Assembly: GCA_033765345.1 (NCBI GenBank)
Contig: JANRIC010000021.1
Coordinates: 1 to 61,063 of the forward strand
Length of the DNA stretch: 61,063 bases
DNA from: JANRIC01 sp033765345
Lineage (GTDB): Bacteria > Bacteroidota > Bacteroidia > Cytophagales > Microscillaceae
Reading direction: 5' to 3'
In this document: in pieces, positions 51,910-60,928 of the stretch
Numbering within the stretch: the first letter of the stretch is position 1
Layout of the letters: the number at the start of each line of letters is the position of its first letter
The notes under the pieces: model-generated
The model's input: the letters and a program-made list of their open reading frames with translations, nothing else
What the model was told of the DNA's origin: nothing
Databases searched by the model: none
Made by a program: the position numbers and the translations under genes

Positions 51910-54183
51910 TTAGCTTAATCTGAGCGGTAATTCGCGAATACGCTGCCCAGTAGCTGCATAAACGGCGTTGCACAAAGCAGGGATAACAGGCGGCACAGGT
52001 GGTTCGCCAACCCCTGTGGGCTTTTCGGTGCTTTCAACCAGATGTACAAATACCTGTTTGGGAGCATCCGTCATTCGTGCTTGCTCATAGTTGTTGAAGT
52101 TGCCTTGCACGACTTTTCCTTCTTTAACAGTAATTTGGTTTTTCAAAGCTATTCCAACGGCAAAAGCAGCTCCTCCTTCGAATTGTGATTTGATGCGTTC
52201 GGGGTTTACGGCTACACCGCAATCTACGGCATAATGTACTTCGGGGATGCTGATATTACCTTTTTCGTCTATGGCCACTTCTACCACACAAGCCACATAG
52301 GTAAGGAAGCTTCGGTGAGCCGTAATGCCTTGCCCACGTCCTTTGCCTAGTTTTTTACCCCAGTTGGATTTTTCTTTGACCAACTCGATGACTTTACGCA
52401 GGCGAGCAATGTCCCAGGGATAATCTTCAGGTTTTTCGCCATAGTTGGAGAAGTCTTTTACGTCCTTTTTGATGTCCAGAATACGATCATCTCCAAGCAG
52501 ATCAATCAGATTTTGAGCCGGGTCTACTTTGCGAGCAACCGCTACTTCGTCTATCATAGAACCAATAGCAAAAGCGTGCTGGATATTGGCTACCGAACGC
52601 AGCCATCCGATACGGATTTGAGGAATGGCCTGATTGGTCTCCAGACAAAGATTAGGGATAGCAAAAGGAAAATCGATATAACCCAGTCCTAGCTCACCAG
52701 TATCAGGTTCTTTGGCATTGGGGTCTGCTGTACCGCCGATGGGTTGGAAAAGAGAGCGTTGGTTCCAGCCCAATACTTTTTTATCTTTATCCAGGGCTAC
52801 TCGGACGTGTTGTACGCTGAGCGCGTGGTAGAAATCGTGCTGCACATCGTCTTCACGAGTCCAGATGAGCTTGATCGGAAAACCACTTTCTTTGGAAATC
52901 AGTGCGGCTTCAACGATAAAATCCGGTTTGGATTTTCTCCCAAAACCTCCACCCAGCAAGGTAATATTAATTTTTACATTTTTGACATCCAGGCCTATTG
53001 CTCCTGCCACAGCACCTTTTGCCCATTGTGGGTGCTGAGTCGGTGCCCATATTTCGCATTTGTTGTCTTTTACATGCACCAGGGCGCAGGGTGTTTCCAT
53101 GGGGCTGTGGGCGTAGTGGGGCAATTGATAGGTAGCTTCTACGATTTGGTCGGCATTTTGGAAGGCTTCTTCAACTTTGCCGTTTTCACGGCGGATAGTA
53201 CCTTTTTGTTTGGCTTTATCATTCAGCGATTTCAAAAAAGCTTCGGAATCATAAGAAGCATTTGCGCCATAGTTCCACTCAACTTTGAGTGCTTTACGGG
53301 CTTTTATCACAGACCAAGTATCGTCGCCTACAATGACGACTCCACCCAGAGGTTTGTCAAAACCAGCCGGGAAACCCGATGATTTAATTTGCATGACCTT
53401 TTTGATGCCAGGCATTTTAGCAATTTCTTCTTCATTAAAGCTTTTTATTTCACCCCCTACTACTGGGCAACGCTGAATCATGGCAATTTTCATCCCTTCC
53501 ATTTTGGCATCCATCCCAAAAGTGGCTTTACCAGTGATGATATCGTCCATATCGATGATAGATACCCCTTTTCCGATGAGTTTGAAGTTTTTGGGGTCTT
53601 TGAGTTTGACTTCGGCTTCTTTGGGAATGGGTAGTTTGGCAGCGGAAGCGGCTAGTTCGCCATAGTGGAAGGTTTTTCCGCTAGGTAAATGTTTGACCTG
53701 ATGGTTTTCAGCTTTACATTCGGAGGGATTTACTTTCCATTTTTCGGCGGCGGCTCTCTCGAGCATGGTTCTTACGGTAGCACCTGCTTTTCGCATAGGC
53801 ATATAAAACATGCGGATGCTGAAAGAACCGTCAGTATTTTGATTGCCGTAGGTTTCTTCATCTCCTTCGGATTGCACGATTTTGACGCGGCTCCAATCGG
53901 CTTCCAGTTCTTCGGCCAGCATCATCGGTACGGTGGTACGTACCCCCTGCCCCATTTCGGAGCGGTGCGCCATCAGGATGATGTCTCCGCGCTCGTTGAT
54001 GCTCAAATAGGTATTGAGTTTGAAGGTTTGTCCTTCGGGGAGTTGCTGCCAATTGGGTTTGCTTTCGCCAGTACAGCTAAACTGGAAACCCAGCATCAGC
54101 CCGCCGACACTCAGGGAGGTATTTTTCAAAAAATCCCGCCGATTGACCTTGAATATTTTTGAGGTAGTAGACAGTTCTTTCAT
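51910..54183 (-). CDS. Molybdenum hydroxylase large subunit (IorB type), second copy, without small subunit
   Basis: 757 residues. Tat signal VNRRDFLKNTSLSVGGLMLG, then the molybdopterin-binding chain with HSPMETPCALVH, LGGGFGRKS, and near the end TGVGEPPVPPVIPA whose Glu727 is the catalytic base. It is clearly a paralogue of the protein at 6977 but distant in sequence. There is no [2Fe-2S] subunit gene next to it: upstream lies a D-2-hydroxyacid dehydrogenase, downstream the porin. It may share the small subunit at 6391 or one elsewhere, or work with a different donor. The substrate is unknown. Confidence 0.92.
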   Translation of the reverse strand: MKELSTTSKIFKVNRRDFLKNTSLSVGGLMLGFQFSCTGESKPNWQQLPEGQTFKLNTYLSINERGDIILMAHRSEMGQGVRTTVPMMLAEELEADWSRVKIVQSEGDEETYGNQNTDGSFSIRMFYMPMRKAGATVRTMLERAAAEKWKVNPSECKAENHQVKHLPSGKTFHYGELAASAAKLPIPKEAEVKLKDPKNFKLIGKGVSIIDMDDIITGKATFGMDAKMEGMKIAMIQRCPVVGGEIKSFNEEEIAKMPGIKKVMQIKSSGFPAGFDKPLGGVVIVGDDTWSVIKARKALKVEWNYGANASYDSEAFLKSLNDKAKQKGTIRRENGKVEEAFQNADQIVEATYQLPHYAHSPMETPCALVHVKDNKCEIWAPTQHPQWAKGAVAGAIGLDVKNVKINITLLGGGFGRKSKPDFIVEAALISKESGFPIKLIWTREDDVQHDFYHALSVQHVRVALDKDKKVLGWNQRSLFQPIGGTADPNAKEPDTGELGLGYIDFPFAIPNLCLETNQAIPQIRIGWLRSVANIQHAFAIGSMIDEVAVARKVDPAQNLIDLLGDDRILDIKKDVKDFSNYGEKPEDYPWDIARLRKVIELVKEKSNWGKKLGKGRGQGITAHRSFLTYVACVVEVAIDEKGNISIPEVHYAVDCGVAVNPERIKSQFEGGAAFAVGIALKNQITVKEGKVVQGNFNNYEQARMTDAPKQVFVHLVESTEKPTGVGEPPVPPVIPALCNAVYAATGQRIRELPLRLS

Positions 54184-54277
54184 TTTATTAGATTAAGAAG
54201 ATTGTAGCCCTAATTCATTCAAATTTATACATATTTAAGAAATTTGTAAAAGGAAAGAAGGCTTTTTAACAAATAAA

Positions 54278-55231
54278 TTATAGGTATTTTACTATATTTT
54301 TTGATTCTCCCCGGATAAAAGCCCTTAAATTATCCAGGGTAATATTCAGTAGTCTTTGGCGTGCTTCTTTGGCCAGCCAGGCATTGTGTGGCGTAATAAT
54401 GGTATTGGGTGTCTGAAGCAGGGGATGGTCGGGTGAAGGAGGTTCTTGAGAAAGAACATCCAAAGCAGCTCCAGCTATTTGTCCGTTCTTGAGTGCTTTT
54501 GCTAGATCATGTTCGTGGATAAGCCCACCACGAGCGGTATTAATCAGATAAGCCCCAGTTTTCATTTTATTGAGCAATGATTGATTGACAAATCCCTGGT
54601 TTTCGGGGCTTAAAGGCAAATGCAGACTGACAAAATCACTTTGGCTAAATAAATCTTCCAAAGATACATATTGATCCGGTGTATGGGCTGATTGCTTATG
54701 GCTGTGATAAATCACCTTCATCCCAAAAACTCGGGCAATCTGTGCTACTTTTTGCCCGATTTTACCATATCCTACAATGCCCAGTGTTTTGCCAGAAAGC
54801 TCCATAATCGGCCTGCGGGTATAAGCCCAATCCAAACTCTGAGACCAATCTCCCTCTCGAACGCTTTGGCTGTGTAAGCCCACTTGATTACACAGCTCGA
54901 GCATGAGCGCAAAGGTATGTTGGGCTACTGCTTCTGTGCCATAATCGGGTACATGGGTGACAGTAATGCCCAGCTCTTGTGCTACGGCAATATCAATGAT
55001 GTTGTACCCTGTGGCTGTGACTCCGATATACCGTAATTGGGGCAAATTACGAAGTACCCCCGCCCTAAGAGGTACTTTATTACTCAGTAAAACTTCTGCT
55101 GACAAGCTTCTTTCAAGAATCATATCTTCGGGTGTGCGATCGTATAGCTGAAGTTCTCCTAAAGTTTGGAACTCCCCCCAATCCAAATCTCCGGGGTTTA
55201 AAGTATAAGCGTCTAATACAACAATGTGCAT
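54278..55231 (-). CDS. D-2-hydroxyacid dehydrogenase (NAD-dependent, glycerate/hydroxypyruvate type)
   Basis: 317 residues. It has the NAD site GIVGYGKIGQKVAQIARVFG at about 148, the substrate Arg in NTARGGLIHE, and the catalytic Glu and His in SQEPPSPDHP and TPHNAWLA. These are the complete active-site residues of the 2-hydroxyacid dehydrogenase family, closest to glycerate dehydrogenase. It would reduce a 2-oxoacid such as hydroxypyruvate or glyoxylate. It is 94 bp upstream of the molybdenum hydroxylase gene in the same direction; the two could be co-transcribed. Confidence 0.92.
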   Translation of the reverse strand: MHIVVLDAYTLNPGDLDWGEFQTLGELQLYDRTPEDMILERSLSAEVLLSNKVPLRAGVLRNLPQLRYIGVTATGYNIIDIAVAQELGITVTHVPDYGTEAVAQHTFALMLELCNQVGLHSQSVREGDWSQSLDWAYTRRPIMELSGKTLGIVGYGKIGQKVAQIARVFGMKVIYHSHKQSAHTPDQYVSLEDLFSQSDFVSLHLPLSPENQGFVNQSLLNKMKTGAYLINTARGGLIHEHDLAKALKNGQIAGAALDVLSQEPPSPDHPLLQTPNTIITPHNAWLAKEARQRLLNITLDNLRAFIRGESKNIVKYL

Positions 55232-55313
55232 CTGATATTATGATTTGATTTTGGACGAATATGCAGATAAATTATTAGACTTGGAAGGCATTCCTAAAAA
55301 TGTTTGGACAGCC

Positions 55314-55382
55314 ATCGCCCCATAAACGGTGGGAAGAAAAAAATCTGCCAGGAATCGCCCCACAAATGGTGGGAAGAAAAAA
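55314..55382. repeat. Two 29-nt direct repeats, 40 nt apart
   Basis: ATCGCCCCATAAACGGTGGG at 55314 recurs at 55354 with two changes; both are followed by AAGAAAAAA. Each copy carries a CCCA/TGGG hairpin. They lie in the gap (55232-55514) before the ThuA gene. No gene is seen there. Confidence 0.75.
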
Positions 55383-55514
55383 CGCCTCAAAAACATGTTA
55401 CAAAATAATTTATCGGAAAAAAGCCGTTTTATGTAAGTATTCTTGTGAAATCCCCAGAAGCAGGTTAACTTAGATTCTACAATTTTTGAATTAATTACCT
55501 AAATCGTGTTTCCA

Positions 55515-56234
55515 ATGAGAACAATTGCTTTTGCTTTATTAATCCTCTGGGCTTGTCAGCCTGAAAAAGAAGTTTTTGCCCAGGAAATTTTAGTTTTTTC
55601 CAAGACTGGTGGTTTTCGCCACAAAAGTATTGAGCCGGGTAAGGAAGCTCTGCGTAAAATGGGTGAAAAAAATAAATGGAAAATGACTTTTAGCGAAGAT
55701 TCTACCATCTTCAACACCGAAGCACTTAAGGCGGTCAAAGTAGTGGTTTTTTTGAATACCACTGGGAACATTCTGAATGAAGACCAGCAAAAAGCTTTTG
55801 AAGCTTTCATCCAGAGAGGAGGAGGTTTTGTAGGCATTCACGCTGCGGCAGATACCGAATATGACTGGCCCTGGTACGGTCAATTGGTGGGCGGGTATTT
55901 CAAAAGCCATCCCAAAACACAACAAGCTTCTATCAAAGTCATTGATCGGAAGCACCCATCCACCAAGCATTTAGAACCCGTCTGGACACGCACCGATGAA
56001 TGGTATAATTACAAAGAACCCATCAAAAGTGAATACCGGGTCTTAGCAGAAGTGGATGAAAGTAGCTATGAAGGTGGTGGTATGGGGGATAAACACCCCA
56101 TCGTTTGGTGTCATGAGTTTGACGGTGGACGTGCTTTTTATACCGGATTGGGGCATACCGATGAGTCTTTTTCGGAGGAGGCATACCTGACGCATCTCGA
56201 AAAAGCCATTTTGTGGGCAATGGGTAAGAAATAA
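55515..56234 (+). CDS. ThuA domain protein, lipoprotein
   Basis: 239 residues from the ATG at 55515 (a GTG 9 nt earlier is less likely). The signal ends at LLILWAC, a lipobox-like sequence, or at VFAQ by ordinary cleavage. The ThuA domain, a glutamine-amidotransferase-like fold, fills the rest: EILVFSKTGGFRHKSI, RGGGFVGIHAAADTEYDWPWYGQLVGG, GRAFYTGLGHTDESF. It is linked in the family to trehalose and other disaccharide use, and Bacteroidota have many exported copies. A strong terminator follows. Confidence 0.93.
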   Translation: MRTIAFALLILWACQPEKEVFAQEILVFSKTGGFRHKSIEPGKEALRKMGEKNKWKMTFSEDSTIFNTEALKAVKVVVFLNTTGNILNEDQQKAFEAFIQRGGGFVGIHAAADTEYDWPWYGQLVGGYFKSHPKTQQASIKVIDRKHPSTKHLEPVWTRTDEWYNYKEPIKSEYRVLAEVDESSYEGGGMGDKHPIVWCHEFDGGRAFYTGLGHTDESFSEEAYLTHLEKAILWAMGKK

Positions 56235-56251
56235 AGCGTGAATCACACCAG

Positions 56252-56274
56252 GTGGTTGGCATCTTACCAACCAC
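56252..56274 (+). terminator. Rho-independent terminator after the ThuA gene
   Basis: A perfect 8-bp stem GTGGTTGG/CCAACCAC with a 7-nt loop, followed by TTTTTC, 17 nt after the stop. Confidence 0.88.
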
Positions 56275-56350
56275 TTTTTCAAACTTAATACCTGTTTGGC
56301 CCGCAGACCAAACACTTTTCTAAAAATCATTTATATAAAAAACGTATATC

Positions 56351-57298
56351 TTGGAAGAAGATAAAGATACCCTTCAAAACCCACACGATAAATTTTTTAA
56401 GGCACTTTTTTCAGAGAAAGAAGAAGCCACAGAATTTATTAGTCAAACTTTCCCCAAAGATTTGGTTCAGCATCTGGACTTAGGTACGCTTGAATTAGAT
56501 CATAACAACTACGTGGATGAAGAACTACGGGAACATTTCTCGGATTTGGTGTATCAATGCACGTATAAAAATACTGTTAATTTAAAAATTGCATTACTTT
56601 TTGAGCATAAAAGCTTTCAGCCTGCTACACCCATCCACTTTCAACTGATGCGCTATATGCTTAATATTTGGGAACAAAACCTTAGTCAAAAGGAAAAACT
56701 GACCCCAGTAATTCCCATTATTATTTATCATGGTACTAAAACCTGGAAAAAGAAAAATCTCTCGGAATATTTTATCGAGGAAGGAGTACTTAACCCAGAA
56801 CTCATTCGCTTTTTGCCTCAATTTGATTACCTACTCACAGACCTCAGCACCTACGAGGATGATGAGATCAAACAAATCTTCCAATTGATCTCCTTACAGA
56901 CAGGTTTGTTGCTGATGAAAAAAATTTTTGAGAAGCAACTGGAAGATGACTTGAAAAGTATATTTGCATCTGTACAGGAGCTTTTGAAAACCGAAAAAGG
57001 CAGAAGCATTTTTAGGATTTTATTGTTATATTTGTACTATGCAACTCAACTTGAATTGGATCAAATCATAAAAACAATGAATGCAATATCCTCAGAAGTA
57101 AAAGAAGAAACCCTAAGCCTTGCCCAAAAGTTAATTTTAGAAGGGAAAATAGAAGGGAAAATAGAAGGGAAAATAGAAGGGAAGATAGAAATCGTCCTGT
57201 ATATGCATCAAAAAGGGCTTCAGGTAGAGCAGATTGCCGATTTGACGGGACTTACCCCGGAGTTTGTTCTCGAGATCATAAAAAAGTTCAAATCATAA
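56351..57298 (+). CDS. Rpn/YhgA-type nuclease with slippage-prone C-terminal repeat
   Basis: 315 residues. It begins NPHDKFFKALFSEKEEATEF, the mark of the YhgA/Rpn branch, followed by the nuclease strand VNLKIALLFEHKSF (with the catalytic E-x-K) and a TPVIPIIIYHG motif. The only start is a TTG at 56351, since an in-frame stop lies just upstream and the next ATG is past residue 95. Near residue 265 the chain has four GKIE units (12-bp repeats), then a helix-turn-helix-like tail ending LTGLTPEFVLEIIKKF, as in the other Rpn protein at 5179. Such proteins cut DNA and promote recombination, but this one has not been studied. Confidence 0.88.
   Translation: MEEDKDTLQNPHDKFFKALFSEKEEATEFISQTFPKDLVQHLDLGTLELDHNNYVDEELREHFSDLVYQCTYKNTVNLKIALLFEHKSFQPATPIHFQLMRYMLNIWEQNLSQKEKLTPVIPIIIYHGTKTWKKKNLSEYFIEEGVLNPELIRFLPQFDYLLTDLSTYEDDEIKQIFQLISLQTGLLLMKKIFEKQLEDDLKSIFASVQELLKTEKGRSIFRILLLYLYYATQLELDQIIKTMNAISSEVKEETLSLAQKLILEGKIEGKIEGKIEGKIEIVLYMHQKGLQVEQIADLTGLTPEFVLEIIKKFKS
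57143..57190 (+). repeat. Four 12-bp in-frame repeats within the Rpn-type gene
   Basis: GGGAAAATAGAA occurs three times, then once with one change, coding for GKIE. The unit is a multiple of three, so slippage would change the length of a helical linker without breaking the frame. Confidence 0.9.
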
Positions 57299-57394
57299 AG
57301 TGAAAGTCAATCCATCTCCAACATAAATGTATTTTATTCGTGCATTCGTGGCAATAAATATTACTCAGACACCTTTATATAATGTCTATTAATC

Positions 57395-58222
57395 ATGAAC
57401 ATCCTGGACCAAATCGTCTTACACAAACAAAAAGAAATCACCCGAAATAAAGCCCAAATCTCGGTTGCCGAACTGCAAAAAGCTTTATTTTTTGAAAGAA
57501 AATGCACCTCGCTTAAAAATTTGCTCCAATTAGGCGATTCATCCGGCATTATCGCCGAATTTAAAACCAAATCCCCCTCCAAAGGCATGATCAAAGCCAT
57601 TCCCGAAAGGCAACTTAGAGCCGATTTTGTTTCTCAAATCACCAAAGGTTATCAAAAAGCCGGAGCAACAGCCATCTCGGTACTTACTGACCAGGCATAT
57701 TTTGCAGGTGAATATCAGGATTTGCAAGAGGCACGAAATGCCGTACAGGTTCCTTTGCTCAGAAAAGATTTTATGTTGGATGAATACCAGATCATCGAAG
57801 CCAAAGCCTGGGGAGCCGATTTGATTCTCCTGATTGCTGCCTGCCTTGAACCCGACACTTTAAAATACCTGGCACAATTTGCCCATTCGCTCGGTCTTGA
57901 AGTATTGATGGAAGTACACGATGAAGCAGAACTCCAAGCATATTTGAACGAACATATTGATTTGGTGGGGGTTAACAATCGTAACTTGAAAACCTTTGAA
58001 GTCAGTATCGAGACTTCCCTGAAATTAGCTGAACTTATACCCCATCAGTTTGTCAAAATCTCCGAAAGCGGCATCAGTCAAGTAGATACAATTCTCAAGT
58101 TGCAGGCAGCGGGTTATCAGGGTTTTTTGATGGGTGAAAATTTTATGAAAGCCGAAAATCCGGCACAGGCTTGCACCACATTCATGCAGGAACTTCAAAC
58201 CGCCCAACTATCCAAAATATGA
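57395..58222 (+). CDS. trpC: Indole-3-glycerol phosphate synthase
   Basis: 275 residues. It closes the indole ring from CdRP in tryptophan synthesis. IIAEFKTKSPSKG with the catalytic Glu and Lys, LLRKDFMLDEYQI with the second Lys, GVNNRNLKTFEV and VKISESGI are the family motifs. The stop overlaps the start of trpF (ATGA), so the two are translationally coupled. It is the first gene of a trpC-trpF-trpB unit; the earlier steps (trpE, G, D) are not in the window, and trpA is 32 kb away. Confidence 0.96.
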   Translation: MNILDQIVLHKQKEITRNKAQISVAELQKALFFERKCTSLKNLLQLGDSSGIIAEFKTKSPSKGMIKAIPERQLRADFVSQITKGYQKAGATAISVLTDQAYFAGEYQDLQEARNAVQVPLLRKDFMLDEYQIIEAKAWGADLILLIAACLEPDTLKYLAQFAHSLGLEVLMEVHDEAELQAYLNEHIDLVGVNNRNLKTFEVSIETSLKLAELIPHQFVKISESGISQVDTILKLQAAGYQGFLMGENFMKAENPAQACTTFMQELQTAQLSKI

Positions 58223-58869
58223 AACTCAAAATATGCGGTATGCGCGAATCCAAAAATATAGCCGAAGTACTGGAGCTATGTCCTGATTATATAGGCTTTA
58301 TTTTTTATGAAAAATCAAAAAGATATGTAGGGGATACTTTTCAGCCAGATTGGCAAGCCGTGAAAGGTGTTCAAAGAGTAGGTGTTTTTGTCAACCATAG
58401 TCTGGATTTTATTTTCTCACAAGTAGTTCGCTATCAGTTGGATATGATTCAACTACACGGCGATGAAAGTGCTGAGTTTTGTGCTGCCGTGAAGTCTCCT
58501 ATTCACAGAGGCGCCAGAGATATACCCAAGCACGTTCAAACCGTCAAAGCCTTTTCGGTAGATGAAAATTTTGATTTTCAGATACTGGAAGATTACAAAC
58601 CGCATTGCGATTTTTTCCTTTTTGATACCAAAGGCAAGGACTACGGCGGCAACGGAATTACATTTGATTGGAATATCCTCAAACAATATGACAATACAGT
58701 ACCTTTATTGATGAGTGGTGGTATCAGCCTGGAAAATGTGGAAGAACTCTTGCAGTTTATCCAGGAAACCCAACTCAATGTCCATGCCATAGATGTAAAC
58801 AGCCGCTTTGAGATAGAGCCAGGCTTTAAAGATATTGACAAATTAAAAAAACTACGCAATTATATTTAA
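58219..58869 (+). CDS. trpF: Phosphoribosylanthranilate isomerase
   Basis: 216 residues from the ATG at 58219, which shares four bases with the trpC stop. KICGMRE at the start holds the catalytic Cys; VGVFVN, IQLHGDE, FLFDTKGKDYGGNG with the catalytic Asp, and LMSGGISLENV follow. It converts PRA to CdRP, the substrate of TrpC. The ending IDVNSRFEIEPGFKD is as expected. A segment near residue 95 (SPIHRGARDIPKH) is a little longer than usual. Confidence 0.96.
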   Translation: MKLKICGMRESKNIAEVLELCPDYIGFIFYEKSKRYVGDTFQPDWQAVKGVQRVGVFVNHSLDFIFSQVVRYQLDMIQLHGDESAEFCAAVKSPIHRGARDIPKHVQTVKAFSVDENFDFQILEDYKPHCDFFLFDTKGKDYGGNGITFDWNILKQYDNTVPLLMSGGISLENVEELLQFIQETQLNVHAIDVNSRFEIEPGFKDIDKLKKLRNYI

Positions 58870-58870
58870 A

Positions 58871-60070
58871 ATGCTTACTAGTACAACCCATTCAAAATTT
58901 CAGGTAGATGAGCAGGGATATTTTGGGAAATTCGGCGGGGCTTTTATCCCCGAAATGCTGCACCCCAATATCGAGGAGCTTCAGCAGAACTACCTAAAGA
59001 TTATTTATGAAGAAAACTTTCAGGAGGAGTTTAAAGCTTTGTTGAGGGATTTTGTAGGCCGCCCCACCCCTTTGTATTTTGCCAAAAGGCTCTCTGAAAT
59101 GTATCATACCCAAATCTACCTCAAGCGCGAAGACCTCTGCCACACCGGAGCGCATAAAGTCAACAATACCTTGGGGCAAATCTTGCTCGCTCGCCGCCTG
59201 GGCAAAGAAAAAATTATCGCTGAGACAGGTGCAGGGCAGCACGGCGTGGCTACGGCTACCATGTGCGCCCTTATGGGCATGGAGTGCATCGTATATATGG
59301 GTGAAGTAGATATTGCCCGGCAAAAACCCAACGTGGAGCGTATGAAAATGCTGGGGGCAAGCGTAGTACCAGCCACTTCGGGTAGTCGTACCCTCAAAGA
59401 CGCTACCAACGAGGCCATGCGCCACTGGATCAACCATCCGCACGATACCCATTATATCATCGGGTCGGTGGTAGGCCCTCATCCCTACCCCGATATGGTC
59501 GCCCGCTTTCAGTCAGTGATCAGTGAAGAAATCAAGTGGCAGCTACAAAATCACACCAGCCAAGAAAACCCCGACTATGTGCTTGCCTGTGTAGGTGGTG
59601 GAAGCAATGCCATTGGAGCTTTTTATCATTTTCTAGAAGACGAATCTGTAAAGCTACTTGCCGCCGAAGCCGCAGGACTAGGTGTAAACTCCGGCAAATC
59701 TGCCGCTACTACCGCACTAGGCACGATCGGTATTTTACACGGCAGCAAATCCATCGTGATGCAAACCGAAGACGGTCAGGTTATCGAGCCGCACTCTATT
59801 TCTGCCGGACTGGATTATCCAGGCATTGGCCCTATGCACGCTCACTTGTTCGATACCGGAAGAGCACAGTTCTTTGACATTACGGATGATGAAGCCATGC
59901 GATTCGGGCTATTGCTGAGTCGTACTGAAGGCATCATTCCGGCTATAGAATCTGCACACGCCTTTGCGATTTTAAACAAAATGGAATTCAAACCCGAAGA
60001 TGTACTGGTCATCAACCTCTCCGGGCGCGGAGACAAAGATTTGGAGACCTATATGAAGTATACCTATTGA
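58871..60070 (+). CDS. trpB: Tryptophan synthase beta subunit
   Basis: 399 residues. PLP is bound by Lys96 in HTGAHKVNNT; ETGAGQHGVATA, CVGGGSNAIGAFYHF (phosphate loop) and LSGRGDKDLETY near the end are the TrpB1 marks. It joins indole and serine to tryptophan and needs TrpA, which is encoded at 25090. It starts 2 nt after the trpF stop, so the three genes form one operon. A hairpin follows. Confidence 0.97.
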   Translation: MLTSTTHSKFQVDEQGYFGKFGGAFIPEMLHPNIEELQQNYLKIIYEENFQEEFKALLRDFVGRPTPLYFAKRLSEMYHTQIYLKREDLCHTGAHKVNNTLGQILLARRLGKEKIIAETGAGQHGVATATMCALMGMECIVYMGEVDIARQKPNVERMKMLGASVVPATSGSRTLKDATNEAMRHWINHPHDTHYIIGSVVGPHPYPDMVARFQSVISEEIKWQLQNHTSQENPDYVLACVGGGSNAIGAFYHFLEDESVKLLAAEAAGLGVNSGKSAATTALGTIGILHGSKSIVMQTEDGQVIEPHSISAGLDYPGIGPMHAHLFDTGRAQFFDITDDEAMRFGLLLSRTEGIIPAIESAHAFAILNKMEFKPEDVLVINLSGRGDKDLETYMKYTY

Positions 60071-60081
60071 TTTTGTAGATG

Positions 60082-60105
60082 CTTGCCGGTTTTGAAGCCG
60101 ACAAG
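60082..60105 (+). terminator. Probable terminator of the trpCFB operon
   Basis: CTTGCCGG pairs with CCGACAAG with one mismatch and is followed by TTTGTATTTTTTTT, 12 nt after the trpB stop. Confidence 0.65.
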
Positions 60106-60131
60106 TTTGTATTTTTTTTATCTTGAGTAAG

Positions 60132-60298
60132 ATTTTAAAGCTTTTGATCAGGATTTATCAATAGTTGATCTAAATTTAAGACAATTGAAGAGTTTTTTAG
60201 AAAGCTTCATATAGATTTAAGACAATAAAATCCTGATTTTATTATATTTAACATAGATTTAAGACAACTTTATCTTGATTTTACAATATTTGAAGTTC
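60132..60298. repeat. Degenerate 42-bp tandem array (four units)
   Basis: Units start at 60132, 60174, 60215 and 60257 (42, 41 and 42 nt). Three open with ATTTAAGACAA; the first with ATTTTAAAGC. Several contain TTGAT or CTGATTTTA in the middle. The spacing equals the arrays at 9341 and 37073, although the sequence is different. Confidence 0.6.
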
Positions 60299-60336
60299 AA
60301 AGAAGGCCTGTAAAAGGAGTTTTTAGAAAAATCTGC

Positions 60337-60834
60337 CTACTCCTGCATCACTTCCTGCAAAATTTCGCCTTCTTTGCTCATTTCAAGGAGGTAAGTACGG
60401 GCACCCTGGTTTACGATAAGTGTGTAAAGGATAGCATTGGGTCTTTGATAAAGGGTAGGTTGGCTGTATTCCCAGGCTTTGAAACGGGATTTGGAAAGCC
60501 CCTCTTTAATTTTGTTGGGGATAAAATCTTCGTGGATTTCCACATAGGTTTCCTTCCAATTGCCTTCTTCATTAAAAGAAACCTGGAATTTATTCTGCTC
60601 GATTTCAAAAACGGCTCTGTAAGTCTTTAGCTTGTCATTGTATTTAGTCTCAAAAGTTTTGATTTCGGGGTACATCTGTTGCAAGCTGAATTTGATGTTT
60701 TCGGCAATGGTTTCTACGGTACGGTTTAGAGGAATTTGGGCTGCCTCAAGGATATTCACTTCTTCTTGTGCGAATACTTGTGCCCTTAAAGCAATACTGA
60801 AAAACAAGTAGCAAGAAGCAAATATTTTTTTCAT
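60337..60834 (-). CDS. PepSY-like exported protein
   Basis: 165 residues from the ATG at 60834 (an upstream ATG at 60855 would weaken the signal peptide). The signal ends VFAQ. The rest shows two strand-helix-strand units, TFETKYNDKLKTYRAVFEIE and KFQVSFNEEGNWKETYVEI, as in the putative beta-lactamase-inhibitor-like PepSY proteins of Bacteroidota. It should sit in the periplasm; no partner or function is known. It is convergent with trpB and separated from it by the 42-bp array. Confidence 0.78.
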   Translation of the reverse strand: MKKIFASCYLFFSIALRAQVFAQEEVNILEAAQIPLNRTVETIAENIKFSLQQMYPEIKTFETKYNDKLKTYRAVFEIEQNKFQVSFNEEGNWKETYVEIHEDFIPNKIKEGLSKSRFKAWEYSQPTLYQRPNAILYTLIVNQGARTYLLEMSKEGEILQEVMQE

Positions 60835-60928
60835 AGGGATTGATGTATGTTTCAAGAAGATGTTGCAATTTAAAAATCAAAGCCCAAAAGGAGGAGGATG
60901 TTAAGTGAAGTTTTTGTTAAGAAAACGT

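Noticed and set aside
52744..53382. A 212-residue plus-strand frame opposite the second molybdenum hydroxylase gene
   Set aside because: It is the shadow of a conserved enzyme; low-complexity, aromatic-rich and without motif.
57299..57394. Attenuator before trpC
   Set aside because: The 96-nt gap has no leader peptide with Trp codons and no terminator hairpin.
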